This document shows positions 39,605 through 47,864 of a stretch of DNA of 64,000 bases, piece after piece. The position numbers and the translations under genes are program-made. The stretch comes from Streptomyces roseolus (GTDB taxonomy: Bacteria > Actinomycetota > Actinomycetes > Streptomycetales > Streptomycetaceae): NCBI RefSeq assembly GCF_014649855.1, contig NZ_BMTV01000016.1, positions 62,001-126,000 on the forward strand, given 5' to 3'. A model generated the notes under the pieces. It had not been told where the DNA came from and did no database searches. It worked only from the letters and a program-made list of their open reading frames with translations. How positions within the stretch are numbered: position 1 is the stretch's first letter; each line of letters opens with the position of its first letter.

Positions 39605-40141
39605 TCAGCCGCCCTTCTGCGCCAGGCGCAGCAGGTGGTCGGCGAGGGCCTGGCCGCCGACCGGGTCGCGAGAGATGAGCAGCAGGGTGTCGTCGCCCGC
39701 GATGGTGCCGAGGATGGCGTGGAGCTCGGCCTGGTCGATGGCCGACGCGAGGAACTGGGCGGCGCCCGGCGGGGTCCGCAGCACCACGAGGTTGGCGGAC
39801 GCCTCGGCGGAGATGAGGAGTTCGCCGGAGAGCCGGCGCATCCGCTCCTCCTTGGCGGACTCGCCGAGCGGGGCCTGCGGGGTGCGGAAGCCGCCCTCGC
39901 TGGGGACCGCGTAGATCAGCTCGCCGCCGGTGTTGCGGATCTTCACCGCGCCGAGCTCGTCGAGGTCGCGGGAGAGCGTCGCCTGGGTGACGCTCAGCCC
40001 GTCGTCGGCGAGGAGCTTGGCGAGCTGGCTCTGCGACCGCACCGGCTGCCGGTTGAGGATGTCGACGATCCTGCGGTGGCGTGCGGTGCGGGTCTGCGGG
40101 ACCGACGGCCCTCCGGGCTCGTTCCCCTGCGCGTCGGTCAT
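39605..40141 (-). CDS. argR: Arginine repressor
   Basis: The protein has 178 aa. The winged-helix N-terminus (RHRRIVDILNRQPVRSQSQLAKLLADDGLSVTQATLSRDLDELGAVKIR, ~21-69) carries the SVTQATLSRDL recognition motif. The C-terminal hexamerisation and arginine-binding domain ends with ILGTIAGDDTLLLISRDPVGGQALADHLL, in which the GTIAGDDT loop binds L-arginine. It represses the arg genes when arginine is abundant. It is the last gene of argCJBDR, 7 bp after argD, so it is autoregulated if the argC box is functional. It is convergent with the L,D-transpeptidase gene 7 bp away. Confidence 0.97.
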   Translation of the reverse strand: MTDAQGNEPGGPSVPQTRTARHRRIVDILNRQPVRSQSQLAKLLADDGLSVTQATLSRDLDELGAVKIRNTGGELIYAVPSEGGFRTPQAPLGESAKEERMRRLSGELLISAEASANLVVLRTPPGAAQFLASAIDQAELHAILGTIAGDDTLLLISRDPVGGQALADHLLRLAQKGG

Positions 40142-40148
40142 CGTCGCC

Positions 40149-41354
40149 TCATTCTCCGGTCGTTCCTTGCCCGTTCGCCTCGTACGCCTGCTGGAGGACG
40201 GCCGGGAACACCCGGAGGAAGGTGTCCGCCTCGGCGTCGGTCAGGACCAGCGGAGGCATGATCCGTACGACGTCGGGGGCGGGCGCGTTCACCAGGAGGC
40301 CGGCGTCCTGAGCCGCCTGCTGCACCTGGGGCGCGAGGGGCTCGGTGAGCACGATACCCAGCAGGAGCCCCGCACCACGGACATGGGAGACCAGCGGGTG
40401 CCCGAGGGCCTCGATTCCGGAGCGCAGCCGCTCGCCGACGGCCTTGACGTGGTCGAGGGCCGCGTCGGCGCCGAGGGTGTCGAGGACGGCGAGGCCGGCG
40501 GCGCAGGCCACCGGGTTGCCGCCGAAGGTGGTGCCGTGGTGGCCGGGGGCGAAGAGCTCGGCGGCCGCGCCGAAGGCGACGGTGGCGCCGAGCGGCAGGC
40601 CGCCGCCGAGGCCCTTGGCGAGGGTGACGACGTCCGGGTCGACGCCCTCGTGGGCCTGGTGCTCGAACCAGTGGCCGCACCGCCCGATGCCGGTCTGGAC
40701 CTCGTCGAGGACGAGGAGGGTGCCGGTGGCGCGGGTGATCTCCCGGGCCGCCTTCAGATAGCCGGGCGGCGGGACGACGACGCCGTTCTCGCCCTGGATG
40801 GGCTCGATGATGACGAAGGCCGTCTCCTCGGTGACGGCGGCGCGCAGCGCCTCGACGTCGCCGTACGGGACGTGGGTGACGTCGCCGGGGAGCGGCAGGA
40901 ACGGGCCCTGCTTGCCGGGCTGGCCGGTGAGGGCGAGGGAGCCCGTGGTCCGGCCGTGGAAGCCGCCGTCGGTGGCGACCATGTGGGTGCGGCCGGTGAG
41001 CCGGCCGATCTTGAACGCGGCCTCGTTGGCCTCGGCGCCCGAGTTGCAGAAGAAGACCTTCCCGGGGCGGCCGGCGAGCTGGAGCAGCCGCTCGGCGAGC
41101 GCGACGGGCGGTTCGGCGACGAAGAGGTTGGAGACGTGGCCGAGGCTCCGGATCTGGCGGGTGACGGCCTCGACGACGGCCGGGTGGGCGTGGCCGAGGG
41201 CGTTGACGGCGATGCCGCCGACGAAGTCGAGGTACTCGGTGCCGTCGGCGTCCCAGAGCCTGGCGCCCTCGCCGCGGACGAGGGGCAGGCGGGGGGTGCC
41301 GTAGTTGTCCATGAGCGAGCCCTGCCACCGCTCGGTCAGCTGCTTGTTGCTCAC
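40149..41354 (-). CDS. argD: Acetylornithine aminotransferase
   Basis: The protein has 401 aa, normal length. It is a class III PLP aminotransferase: GGIAVNALGHAHP, FCNSGAEANEAAFKIGR (~107-123), FHGRTTGSLALTGQ, LLVLDEVQTGIGRCG (~215) and the PLP lysine in TLAKGLGGGLPLGA (~247). It transfers the amino group from glutamate to N-acetylglutamate semialdehyde. Such enzymes may also serve in lysine synthesis (DapC), which the sequence cannot settle. The GTG at 41354 overlaps the argB stop (GTGA). Confidence 0.96.
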   Translation of the reverse strand: MSNKQLTERWQGSLMDNYGTPRLPLVRGEGARLWDADGTEYLDFVGGIAVNALGHAHPAVVEAVTRQIRSLGHVSNLFVAEPPVALAERLLQLAGRPGKVFFCNSGAEANEAAFKIGRLTGRTHMVATDGGFHGRTTGSLALTGQPGKQGPFLPLPGDVTHVPYGDVEALRAAVTEETAFVIIEPIQGENGVVVPPPGYLKAAREITRATGTLLVLDEVQTGIGRCGHWFEHQAHEGVDPDVVTLAKGLGGGLPLGATVAFGAAAELFAPGHHGTTFGGNPVACAAGLAVLDTLGADAALDHVKAVGERLRSGIEALGHPLVSHVRGAGLLLGIVLTEPLAPQVQQAAQDAGLLVNAPAPDVVRIMPPLVLTDAEADTFLRVFPAVLQQAYEANGQGTTGE

Positions 41355-42256
41355 GCTTCCCCCTGTCCGTCCGGCACGACCATCGTGCCGATGCCCTCGT
41401 CGGTGAAGATCTCCAGAAGGATGGAGTGCTGGACGCGTCCGTCGATCACGCGGGCCGTGGTGACCCCGTTCCGTACGGCGTGCAGGCAGCCCTCCATCTT
41501 GGGGACCATGCCGCTGGAGAGCTCGGGCAGCAGCTTCTCCAGCTGGCTCGCGGTGAGCCGGCTGATGACCTCGTCGCTGTTCGGCCAGTCCTCGTAGAGG
41601 CCCTCGACGTCGGTCAGGACCATCAGCGTTTCGGCGCCCAGCGCCGCAGCGAGTGCCGCAGCCGCCGTATCAGCATTGACGTTGTAGACATGTCCGTCGT
41701 CCTGGGAGCGGGCGATGGAGGAGACGACCGGGATGCGGCCGTCCTCCAGGAGCGCCTGGATGGCGCCGGTGTCGATGGCGGTGATCTCGCCGACGCGGCC
41801 GATGTCGACGCGTTCGCCGTCGATCTCCGGCCGGTGCTTGACGGCGGTGATGGTGTGGGCGTCCTCGCCGGTGAGGCCGACGGCGAGCGGGCCGTGCTGG
41901 TTGAGCAGGCCGACGAGCTCGCGCTGGACCTGGCCGGCGAGCACCATCCGTACGACGTCCATGGCGTCCTCGGTGGTGACCCGCAGGCCCGCCTTGAACT
42001 CGCTGACGATGCCGTGCCGGTCGAGGGCGGCGCTGATCTGCGGGCCGCCGCCGTGCACGACGACCGGCTTGAGGCCGGCGTGGCGGAGGAAGACGACGTC
42101 CTGCGCGAAGGCCGCCTTCAGATCCTCGTCGATCATGGCGTTGCCGCCGAACTTGATGACGACGGTCTTGCCGTGGTGGCGGGTGAGCCAGGGCAGCGCC
42201 TCGATCAACGTCTGGGCCTTCGGGAGGGCGGTGTGCTTCCGCGTGGCGTTGGTCAT
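41351..42256 (-). CDS. argB: Acetylglutamate kinase
   Basis: The protein has 301 aa. Motifs VIKFGGNAM (~33), VVVHGGGPQISAAL (~66), NVNADTAAAALAAALGAETLMVLTDVEGLY and SSGMVPKMEGCLHAV are those of the NAGK amino-acid kinase fold. An N-terminal helix (KAQTLIEALPWLTRHHG) indicates the hexameric, arginine-inhibited form, so it is likely the feedback-controlled step. It phosphorylates N-acetylglutamate. The ATG at 42256 overlaps the argJ stop (ATGA). Confidence 0.97.
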   Translation of the reverse strand: MTNATRKHTALPKAQTLIEALPWLTRHHGKTVVIKFGGNAMIDEDLKAAFAQDVVFLRHAGLKPVVVHGGGPQISAALDRHGIVSEFKAGLRVTTEDAMDVVRMVLAGQVQRELVGLLNQHGPLAVGLTGEDAHTITAVKHRPEIDGERVDIGRVGEITAIDTGAIQALLEDGRIPVVSSIARSQDDGHVYNVNADTAAAALAAALGAETLMVLTDVEGLYEDWPNSDEVISRLTASQLEKLLPELSSGMVPKMEGCLHAVRNGVTTARVIDGRVQHSILLEIFTDEGIGTMVVPDGQGEA

Positions 42257-43419
42257 GACGAGTACGCGCTGTTCTCGTGGACGTAGTCGGCGGTCAGGTC
42301 GTTGGCCCAGATCACGGCGGACTCGGAGCCGGCGGCGAGGTCGGCGGTGATGACGACCTCCCGGTAGCGCATGTCGACCAGGTCGCGGTCCTCGCCGACG
42401 GAGCCGTTCCTGCAGACCCAGACGCCGTTGATGGCGACGTTCAGCTCGTCGGGCTCGAAGGCGGCGGAGGTGGTGCCGATGGCGGAGAGGACACGGCCCC
42501 AGTTGGGGTCCTCGCCGTGGATGGCGCACTTGAGGAGGTTGTTGCGGGCGATGGAGCGGCCCACCTCGACGGCGTCGTCCTCGGTGGCCGCGTTGACCAC
42601 CTCGATGCGGATGTCCTTGCTGGCGCCCTCGGCGTCGCCGATGAGCTGGCGGGCGAGGTCGGCGCAGACCTCCCGGACGGCCTCGGCGAAGTCGTCCTGG
42701 GCGGGGGTGGCGCCGGAGGAGCCGGAGGCGAGCAGGAGGACGGTGTCGTTGGTGGACATGCAGCCGTCGGAGTCGACCCGGTCGAAGGTGAGCCGGGTGG
42801 CGGTCCGCAGGGCGGCGTCGAGGCCCTGGGCGTCGACGTCGGCGTCGGTGGTGAGGACGACGAGCATGGTGGCGAGGCCGGGGGCGAGCATGCCCGCGCC
42901 CTTCGCCATGCCGCCGACCGTCCAGCCGTCCTTCGAGACGACGGCCGTCTTGTGGACGGTGTCGGTGGTCTTGATGGCGATGGCGGCCTTCTCGCCGCCG
43001 TGCGCGGAGAGTTCGGCGGCGGCCTTCTCGACGCCCGGGAGGAGCTTGTCCATGGGGAGGAGGACGCCGATGAGGCCGGTGGAGGCGACGGCGACCTCGC
43101 CGGCGCCGACCTCGGTGCCCCGCGCGCTGAGGACCTCGGCGACCTTCTCGGCGGTGGCGTGGGTGTCCTGGAAGCCCTTCGGACCGGTGCAGGCGTTGGC
43201 GCCGCCGGAGTTGAGGACGACCGCGGTCAGCTCGCCGTCGGCGAGGACCTGCTGGGACCAGACGACCGGGGCGGCCTTGACGCGGTTGGAGGTGAAGACT
43301 CCCGCGGCGGCGCGGCGCGGCCCGGTGTTGACCACGAGGGCCAGGTCCGGGTTGCCGTTCTGCTTGATCCCGGCGGCGATGCCCGCCGCCGTGAATCCCT
43401 GCGCTGCGGTGACGCTCAT
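42253..43419 (-). CDS. argJ: Glutamate N-acetyltransferase / amino-acid acetyltransferase (ornithine acetyltransferase)
   Basis: The protein has 388 aa. The autocleavage motif is KGAGMLAPGLATMLVVLTTD (~182-201); self-cleavage before Thr in LATML gives alpha and beta chains with Thr as the catalytic N-terminal nucleophile. Other conserved blocks are VFTSNRVKAAPVVWS and NSGGANACTGPKG near the oxyanion hole. It recycles the acetyl group from N-acetylornithine to glutamate; whether it also uses acetyl-CoA (bifunctional form) is uncertain. The ATG at 43419 overlaps the argC stop (ATGA). Confidence 0.97.
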   Translation of the reverse strand: MSVTAAQGFTAAGIAAGIKQNGNPDLALVVNTGPRRAAAGVFTSNRVKAAPVVWSQQVLADGELTAVVLNSGGANACTGPKGFQDTHATAEKVAEVLSARGTEVGAGEVAVASTGLIGVLLPMDKLLPGVEKAAAELSAHGGEKAAIAIKTTDTVHKTAVVSKDGWTVGGMAKGAGMLAPGLATMLVVLTTDADVDAQGLDAALRTATRLTFDRVDSDGCMSTNDTVLLLASGSSGATPAQDDFAEAVREVCADLARQLIGDAEGASKDIRIEVVNAATEDDAVEVGRSIARNNLLKCAIHGEDPNWGRVLSAIGTTSAAFEPDELNVAINGVWVCRNGSVGEDRDLVDMRYREVVITADLAAGSESAVIWANDLTADYVHENSAYSS

Positions 43420-44444
43420 GGAGCGACTCCAATCGTGGAGAGTCCGGTGTCCTCGGGAAGGCCGAGGGCGATGTTCATGCTCTGCACCGCGCCGCCGGCG
43501 GTGCCCTTGGTGAGGTTGTCGATGGCGCTGATCGCGATGATCCGGTGCGCGTTCGCGTCGTACGCGACCTGGATGTGAACGGCGTTGGAACCGTGGACGG
43601 ACGCCGTCGCGGGCCACTGGCCCTCGGGGAGGAGGTGGACGAACGGCTCGTCCGCGTACGCCTTCTCGTACGCGGCGCGGACGGCCTCGGCGGTCGTGCC
43701 GGGCTTCGCGGCGGCGGTGCAGGTGGCGAGGATGCCGCGGGGCATCGGGGCCAGGGTGGGGGTGAAGGAGACGGTGACCCGCTCGCCGGCCGGGCCGGAG
43801 AGGTTCTGGATCATCTCGGGGGTGTGCCGGTGGCCGCCGCCGACGCCGTACGGGGTCATGTTGCCCATGACCTCGCTGCCGAGGAGGTGCGGCTTGAGGG
43901 CCTTGCCCGCGCCGGAGGTGCCGGAGGCGGCGACGATCACGGCCTCCGGCTCGGCGAGCCCGCCCGCGTACGCCGGGAAGAGGGCGAGCGAGACGGCGGT
44001 GGGGTAGCAGCCGGGCACCGCGATGCGCTTGGACCCCTCAAGCGCGGCGCGGGCGCCCGGCAGTTCGGGGAGGCCGTAGGGCCAGGTGCCGGCGTGCGGC
44101 GAGCCGTAGTACGTCTCCCAGTCGGCCGGGTCCTTCAGCCGGAAGTCGGCGCCCATGTCGACGACGAGGACGTCCGGGCCGAGCTGTTCGGCGACGGCGG
44201 CGGACTGCCCGTGCGGGAGGGCGAGGAAGACGACGTCGTGGCCGGCGAGCTCCTCGGCGGTGGTGGGCGCGAGGACGCGGTCGGCGAGCGGCAGCAGGTG
44301 GGGCTGGAGGCCGCCGAGCTTCTGTCCGGCGTTGGAGTGGCCGGTCAGGGTGCCGATCTCGACGTGGGGGTGCGCGAGGAGCAGGCGCAGGAGTTCCCCG
44401 CCCGCGTATCCGCTCGCGCCCGCCACTGCTGCTCGTACCGTCAT
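43416..44444 (-). CDS. argC: N-acetyl-gamma-glutamyl-phosphate reductase
   Basis: The protein has 342 aa. The NADP-binding Rossmann loop is AVAGASGYAGGELLRLL (~5-21). The active-site Cys is in IAVPGCYPTAVSLAL (~145-159), and the catalytic His region HRHTPEM follows at ~208. It reduces N-acetylglutamyl phosphate to the semialdehyde. It is the first gene of argCJBDR, with GAGGAGGG 5 nt before the ATG at 44444 and a promoter with ARG-box-like repeats just upstream. Confidence 0.97.
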   Translation of the reverse strand: MTVRAAVAGASGYAGGELLRLLLAHPHVEIGTLTGHSNAGQKLGGLQPHLLPLADRVLAPTTAEELAGHDVVFLALPHGQSAAVAEQLGPDVLVVDMGADFRLKDPADWETYYGSPHAGTWPYGLPELPGARAALEGSKRIAVPGCYPTAVSLALFPAYAGGLAEPEAVIVAASGTSGAGKALKPHLLGSEVMGNMTPYGVGGGHRHTPEMIQNLSGPAGERVTVSFTPTLAPMPRGILATCTAAAKPGTTAEAVRAAYEKAYADEPFVHLLPEGQWPATASVHGSNAVHIQVAYDANAHRIIAISAIDNLTKGTAGGAVQSMNIALGLPEDTGLSTIGVAP

Positions 44445-44469
44445 CAATACCCTCCTCATGGATGGCATG

Positions 44470-44498
44470 ACTATACGTGGAGCCGTAGTTTTATGCAA
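44470..44498 (-). promoter_or_regulatory. argC promoter with ARG-box-like sequence
   Basis: On the minus strand TTGCAT (44498-44493) and TATAGT (44475-44470) are separated by 17 bp, about 25 bp before argC. The region (tTGCATaaaa ... TATagtCATGcc) has the weakly palindromic AT-rich layout of ArgR boxes and would be occluded by ArgR. Confidence 0.75.
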
Positions 44499-44888
44499 CG
44501 AGCTCGTTCGTGTCGGCGGCTTCGGGCCGGGCAGGGACGGCTCCTGCCGGGCGGCCCTCGACCCTCACGGCCAGTTTGGCACGGTATGACACGGGGCCAC
44601 GGGGCCCGGAAATCGCCACCGGCGCCCCGCGCGCCCCGACGAGCCGGCCGCCACGGTCCTCGTCGGTCCCAAGGGCCGGCCCGGCCGAGACCCGGGCCGC
44701 GCTCGACGCCCCGCGGGCCGACGAACCGCTCGTCGCGGACGGCGCGCGCCCGGTCCCCGCGGACGCCGGCCGCACCCCGCTCGCCCCCGCCCCCCGTCTC
44801 CGTCCCCGCCGGGGCGGCCCGGTGACGAGATCCGGGAAACCCTGAACTCCCCTGGATTTCGGCGGTGTTCCCTGATGGGGTCGGCCGC
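44499..44888. other. Intergenic region upstream of argC and a membrane protein
   Basis: 390 bp with no supportable gene. The sequence holds GC-rich self-complementary blocks (ccgggcaggga...tcctgccggg near 44530) that may form a hairpin, and short open frames on both strands that look like shadows. A plus-strand promoter for the membrane protein must lie here, but I could not pick one. Confidence 0.4.
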
Positions 44889-45365
44889 ATGGTGCTTCTC
44901 CCTCTCCTCATCGTCACGGTTCTCGTGGGCTTCGGTCTCGCCGGATACGGCTTCGGCCGCCTCGGGGCGGTCGGGGTGCGGGCCGCCGGGCGGGAGACGT
45001 GGTTCCGGTGCGGGGCCGCGCTGGCGGCCGCCGCCGCGGCCGCGCTGTACGCCTGGGGGCTGCTCGGCGTGGGGCTGGCGCTGGTCGTCACGGACGAGAG
45101 CGGCACCGACGCGTTCCCGCCCCGGCCGTGCCGGGTGGAGGGCGACCCGGGCGCGGCGTCGGACGTGGTCGGCCATCGGGTCACCTACCTGCCGCCCCGC
45201 TACTCCTGCGTCCGCCAGGACGGCGACGCGTACGCGATCGACACCGGGGGCGGCGCCGCGGGCCCGGCCGCGGTGGTCCTCCTCGCGGCCTCGGGCGCGT
45301 TCGCGTGCCTCGCGCTCGCGGAGCCGCGTCACAACGCCCGCGGGCGGGCCGTCAAGCAGGTGTGA
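44889..45365 (+). CDS. Membrane protein with extracytoplasmic Cys-containing loop
   Basis: The protein has 158 aa. Three hydrophobic segments are seen: LLPLLIVTVLVGFGLAGYGFG, CGAALAAAAAAALYAWGLLGVGLALVV and PAAVVLLAASGAFACLALA. A ~55-residue hydrophilic loop between the last two contains a Cys pair (RPCRVEGD ... RYSCVRQD) that could form a disulfide outside the cell. No family is recognised. The start is uncertain: ATG at 44889 or GTG at 44865, neither with a ribosome site. Its stop overlaps a GTG start of the next gene, so the two are probably an operon. Confidence 0.65.
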   Translation: MVLLPLLIVTVLVGFGLAGYGFGRLGAVGVRAAGRETWFRCGAALAAAAAAALYAWGLLGVGLALVVTDESGTDAFPPRPCRVEGDPGAASDVVGHRVTYLPPRYSCVRQDGDAYAIDTGGGAAGPAAVVLLAASGAFACLALAEPRHNARGRAVKQV

Positions 45366-45391
45366 AGGCACCTGACGGAGAGAGGGACCCC

Positions 45392-46000
45392 ATGGACGAC
45401 GGCGCCGGGCCGGACGGCGGGCGCGGGGGCGCGGTGGCGGAGGGGCTGGACGCGGCCGTGCTCGGGGGCTTCCTCGCCGTGCTCGACCGGCTCGGGGCGC
45501 GCGAACGGGTCGCGTACCTGCTGCACGACGTGTTCGGGCTGCCGCCCGGGGAGACCGCCCGGGTCATGGGCGGCTCCCCCGCCGAGGCGGCCCGGTGCGC
45601 GCGGCGGGCGCGGGAGCGGCTGCGGGGCGGGGGGCCGGGCGGCGGGAACGGCGGTCCGGGGGCACGGCGGGCGCTGGTGGAGGCCTTCCTCGCCGCCGCA
45701 CGCGCGCGTGACGCCGTCGCGCTCGCCGCGCTGCTCGCCCCGGACGCCGTCGCGTACTCCGAGCGGGGCGCCGTGCACGGTGCTCCGGCCGTGGCCGCCG
45801 CCGCGGCCGCGCTCGCCCGGCCGGGCGTCCTGCTGCGGCCCGCGCTGGTGGAGGGCGCGGTCGGGGCGGTGGCCCGCGTGGACGGGAGACCGGTCGCCGC
45901 CGTGTCCTTCGCCTTCCGCCGCGACCGGATCGTCGGCGTGGAGATCACGACGGGGACGGACGGGCTCCGCGCCCTCGGGCCGGTCTTCCCCGAGGCGTGA
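45392..46000 (+). CDS. Sigma-70 region 4 + SnoaL-like protein lacking region 2
   Basis: The protein has 202 aa. Residues ~20-82 (LAVLDRLGARERVAYLLHDVFGLPPGETARVMGGSPAEAARCARRARERLR) match sigma region 4 of ECF41-type sigma factors, including the DVFG segment. Residues ~95-202 (LVEAFLAAARARDAVALAALLAPDAVAYSERG...) match the SnoaL-like C-terminal domain that modulates ECF41 sigma activity. The sigma-2 region that recognises the -10 and core polymerase is absent. It may be a sigma antagonist, a regulator or a decayed sigma factor. ATG 45392 has GAGAGAGG at good spacing; GTG 45362 overlaps the preceding stop and would add 10 residues. It converges on the rlmG gene 5 bp away. Confidence 0.75.
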   Translation: MDDGAGPDGGRGGAVAEGLDAAVLGGFLAVLDRLGARERVAYLLHDVFGLPPGETARVMGGSPAEAARCARRARERLRGGGPGGGNGGPGARRALVEAFLAAARARDAVALAALLAPDAVAYSERGAVHGAPAVAAAAAALARPGVLLRPALVEGAVGAVARVDGRPVAAVSFAFRRDRIVGVEITTGTDGLRALGPVFPEA

Positions 46001-46005
46001 CGGGG

Positions 46006-47166
46006 TCAGCGCTTGATCGCGCGCAGCACCACGAACTTCGGGTCGCTCGCCACCAGTTCGCTGTTGCCGAAGATGCGGCGCAGGGTGACGTGGTAGCCGA
46101 GGTGGCGGTTGCCGACGACCCACAGTTCGCCGCCGGTGCGCAGGGCGCGCCGCGCGTCGGAGAACATGCGGCGGGCGGTGCGGTCGGTGGTGGCCTGGTG
46201 GCTGTGGAAGGGCGGGTTGTTGAGGACGAGGTCGAGCGAGCCGGCGGGGACGTCCGCGAGCCCGTCGCCGACCGTGAACTCGGCCTTGCGCCCCTCCCCC
46301 GCGTGGGTGCGGAAGTTCTCCTCCGCGGAGGCGACGGCCTGGTACGACTCGTCGGTGAAGAGCAGTTCGGCATCGGGTTCGGCGAGGGCGACCGCGAGGC
46401 CGACGACGCCGTTGCCGCAGCCGAGGTCGGCCACGCGCGCGCGGCCGAGGCCCGTCGGCAGGTTCCCGAGGAGGAAGCGGGTGCCGATGTCGAGGCGGTC
46501 GGCGCAGAAGACGCCCGCCTCGTTGACGACCGTCCGGCCGGCGAGCCCCGGCGCGGGGGTGTCGGCGGGGAGCGCGTAGCGGTACGGCCACGGGTTCGGC
46601 CCGGGCGCGGCGGCCGGCCCGGCGGTGGCGTGGATCAGCCGGGCCTTCTTCACCGCGAGCGAGGTGCGGGTGGGGCCGAGGATCCGCTCGAAGAGGGTCA
46701 GCGTGGAGGTGTGGATCTCCTTGACCATGCCGGTGCCGACGATCACCGTGCCCTCGTGCACGGCGGGCGCGAGCCGGTGCAGCTGGTCCTCCAGGAGCGC
46801 GAGGCTCTTGGGGACGCGGACGAGGAGCACGTCGATCCGGGCGGGCGGCGGGTCCTGGGTGGTGAGGAGCCGGACGGCGCCGGGGGCCGCGCCGGCCCGC
46901 GCGAGGTTGGTGCGGGTGGCCTCGCGGCCGAGGTACGAGTCGGAGATCTGGACGAGCTCCCCGGATCCGGCGGCCGTCAGCGCGGTGACGAGCGCGCCCC
47001 AGCGGTCGCCGAGGACGGCGACGGTGCCGGAGAGGCCGGTGCCGGTCTCGGCGAGGTGGTTCAGCAGGTACTCGTCGGCCGCGTCCCAGGCGCGCAGCGG
47101 ATCGCGCGGGTCCTCGGGGTGGCGGGTGAGGGTGACGTCGCCCCATGGCGTGGTCAAACGGTTCAT
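46006..47166 (-). CDS. 23S rRNA guanine-N2 methyltransferase, RlmG/RsmC type
   Basis: The protein has 386 aa with a duplicated Rossmann methyltransferase layout. The N-terminal half (LGDRWGALVTALTAAGSGELVQISDSYLGREATRTNL) is a degenerate copy. The C-terminal half is active: VADLGCGNGVVGLAVALAEPDAELLFTDESYQAVASAEENF (~235-275) and the catalytic LDLVLNNPPFHSHQATTDRTARRMF (~310-334; NPPF). This is the layout of RlmG (G1835 of 23S rRNA) and RsmC. The length and NPPFH-H favour RlmG, but the target is not proven. It starts at the ATG at 47166. Confidence 0.88.
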   Translation of the reverse strand: MNRLTTPWGDVTLTRHPEDPRDPLRAWDAADEYLLNHLAETGTGLSGTVAVLGDRWGALVTALTAAGSGELVQISDSYLGREATRTNLARAGAAPGAVRLLTTQDPPPARIDVLLVRVPKSLALLEDQLHRLAPAVHEGTVIVGTGMVKEIHTSTLTLFERILGPTRTSLAVKKARLIHATAGPAAAPGPNPWPYRYALPADTPAPGLAGRTVVNEAGVFCADRLDIGTRFLLGNLPTGLGRARVADLGCGNGVVGLAVALAEPDAELLFTDESYQAVASAEENFRTHAGEGRKAEFTVGDGLADVPAGSLDLVLNNPPFHSHQATTDRTARRMFSDARRALRTGGELWVVGNRHLGYHVTLRRIFGNSELVASDPKFVVLRAIKR

Positions 47167-47217
47167 CGTGCCCCCAGGCTAGCCGCTCCGCCCGGCCCGC
47201 CCGCCGGTCCCGGCCGG

Positions 47218-47796
47218 TCAGCGCAGCGCGGGAGCGTCCAGGTGGAGGTGCCAGGCGCCGGGGCGGCCGGTGAGGGTGACGGTCGACAGGGGGCGCACGT
47301 CGACGCTCCAGTAGGTGGCGGGGGCGGCGCGGAGCGCGTAGACGAGGGCGGCGCGGACGACGGAGGGTTCGGCGACGGCGACGACGGTGGCGTCGTCGGC
47401 GGGGCGGGTGTCGAGCCAGTGGCCGATGCGGGAGATGAAGGCGAGGAGGGGTTCGCCGCCGTGCGGGGCGGAGCGGGCGTCGGCGAGCCAGGCGTCGACG
47501 GCGGCCGGTTCGAGGGCGGCGACCTCGGCGAGGGTGAGGCCGCGCCAGCGGCCCATGTCGCAGTCGCGCAGCGCGGGCTGGGCGAGCGGGGCGTAGCCGA
47601 GGGCGGTGCCGGTGGCGCGGCTGCGCGGCGTCGGCGCGCAGTAGCGGAGTTCGGCGGCGCCGAGCGGGAGGAGCGCGGGCGCGGCCTGCTGCACCTCGTA
47701 CCATCCGGCCTCGTCGAGCGGCCGGTCGTCGTCGAAGCGTTCGGCGAGCAGGGAGGAACTGCGCGCCGCCGCGACCAGCGTGACCCGAAGACCCAT
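47218..47796 (-). CDS. Histidine-phosphatase-like protein lacking catalytic histidines
   Basis: The protein has 192 aa. The fold matches the phosphoglycerate-mutase-like family: VTLVAAARSSSLL at the place of LVRHGET, CAPTPRSRATGTALGY for SPLxRAxQTA, LRDCDMGRWRGLTLAEVAA for the acidic helix, and VVAVAEPSVVRAALVYAL for VSHGGVIRAL. Both active-site histidines (RHG and SHG) are replaced, so phosphatase activity is not expected. It may bind a phosphorylated ligand or act as a regulatory pseudoenzyme. I use the ATG at 47796. It lies 68 bp downstream of a GNAT gene in the same orientation. Confidence 0.72.
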   Translation of the reverse strand: MGLRVTLVAAARSSSLLAERFDDDRPLDEAGWYEVQQAAPALLPLGAAELRYCAPTPRSRATGTALGYAPLAQPALRDCDMGRWRGLTLAEVAALEPAAVDAWLADARSAPHGGEPLLAFISRIGHWLDTRPADDATVVAVAEPSVVRAALVYALRAAPATYWSVDVRPLSTVTLTGRPGAWHLHLDAPALR

Positions 47797-47864
47797 GGCC
47801 GCGATCGTGAGGCCGGTGGGGCCCCGGGTCAAGGGGCGCGGCGGGGGGACCGGGAGGCCCCGGT

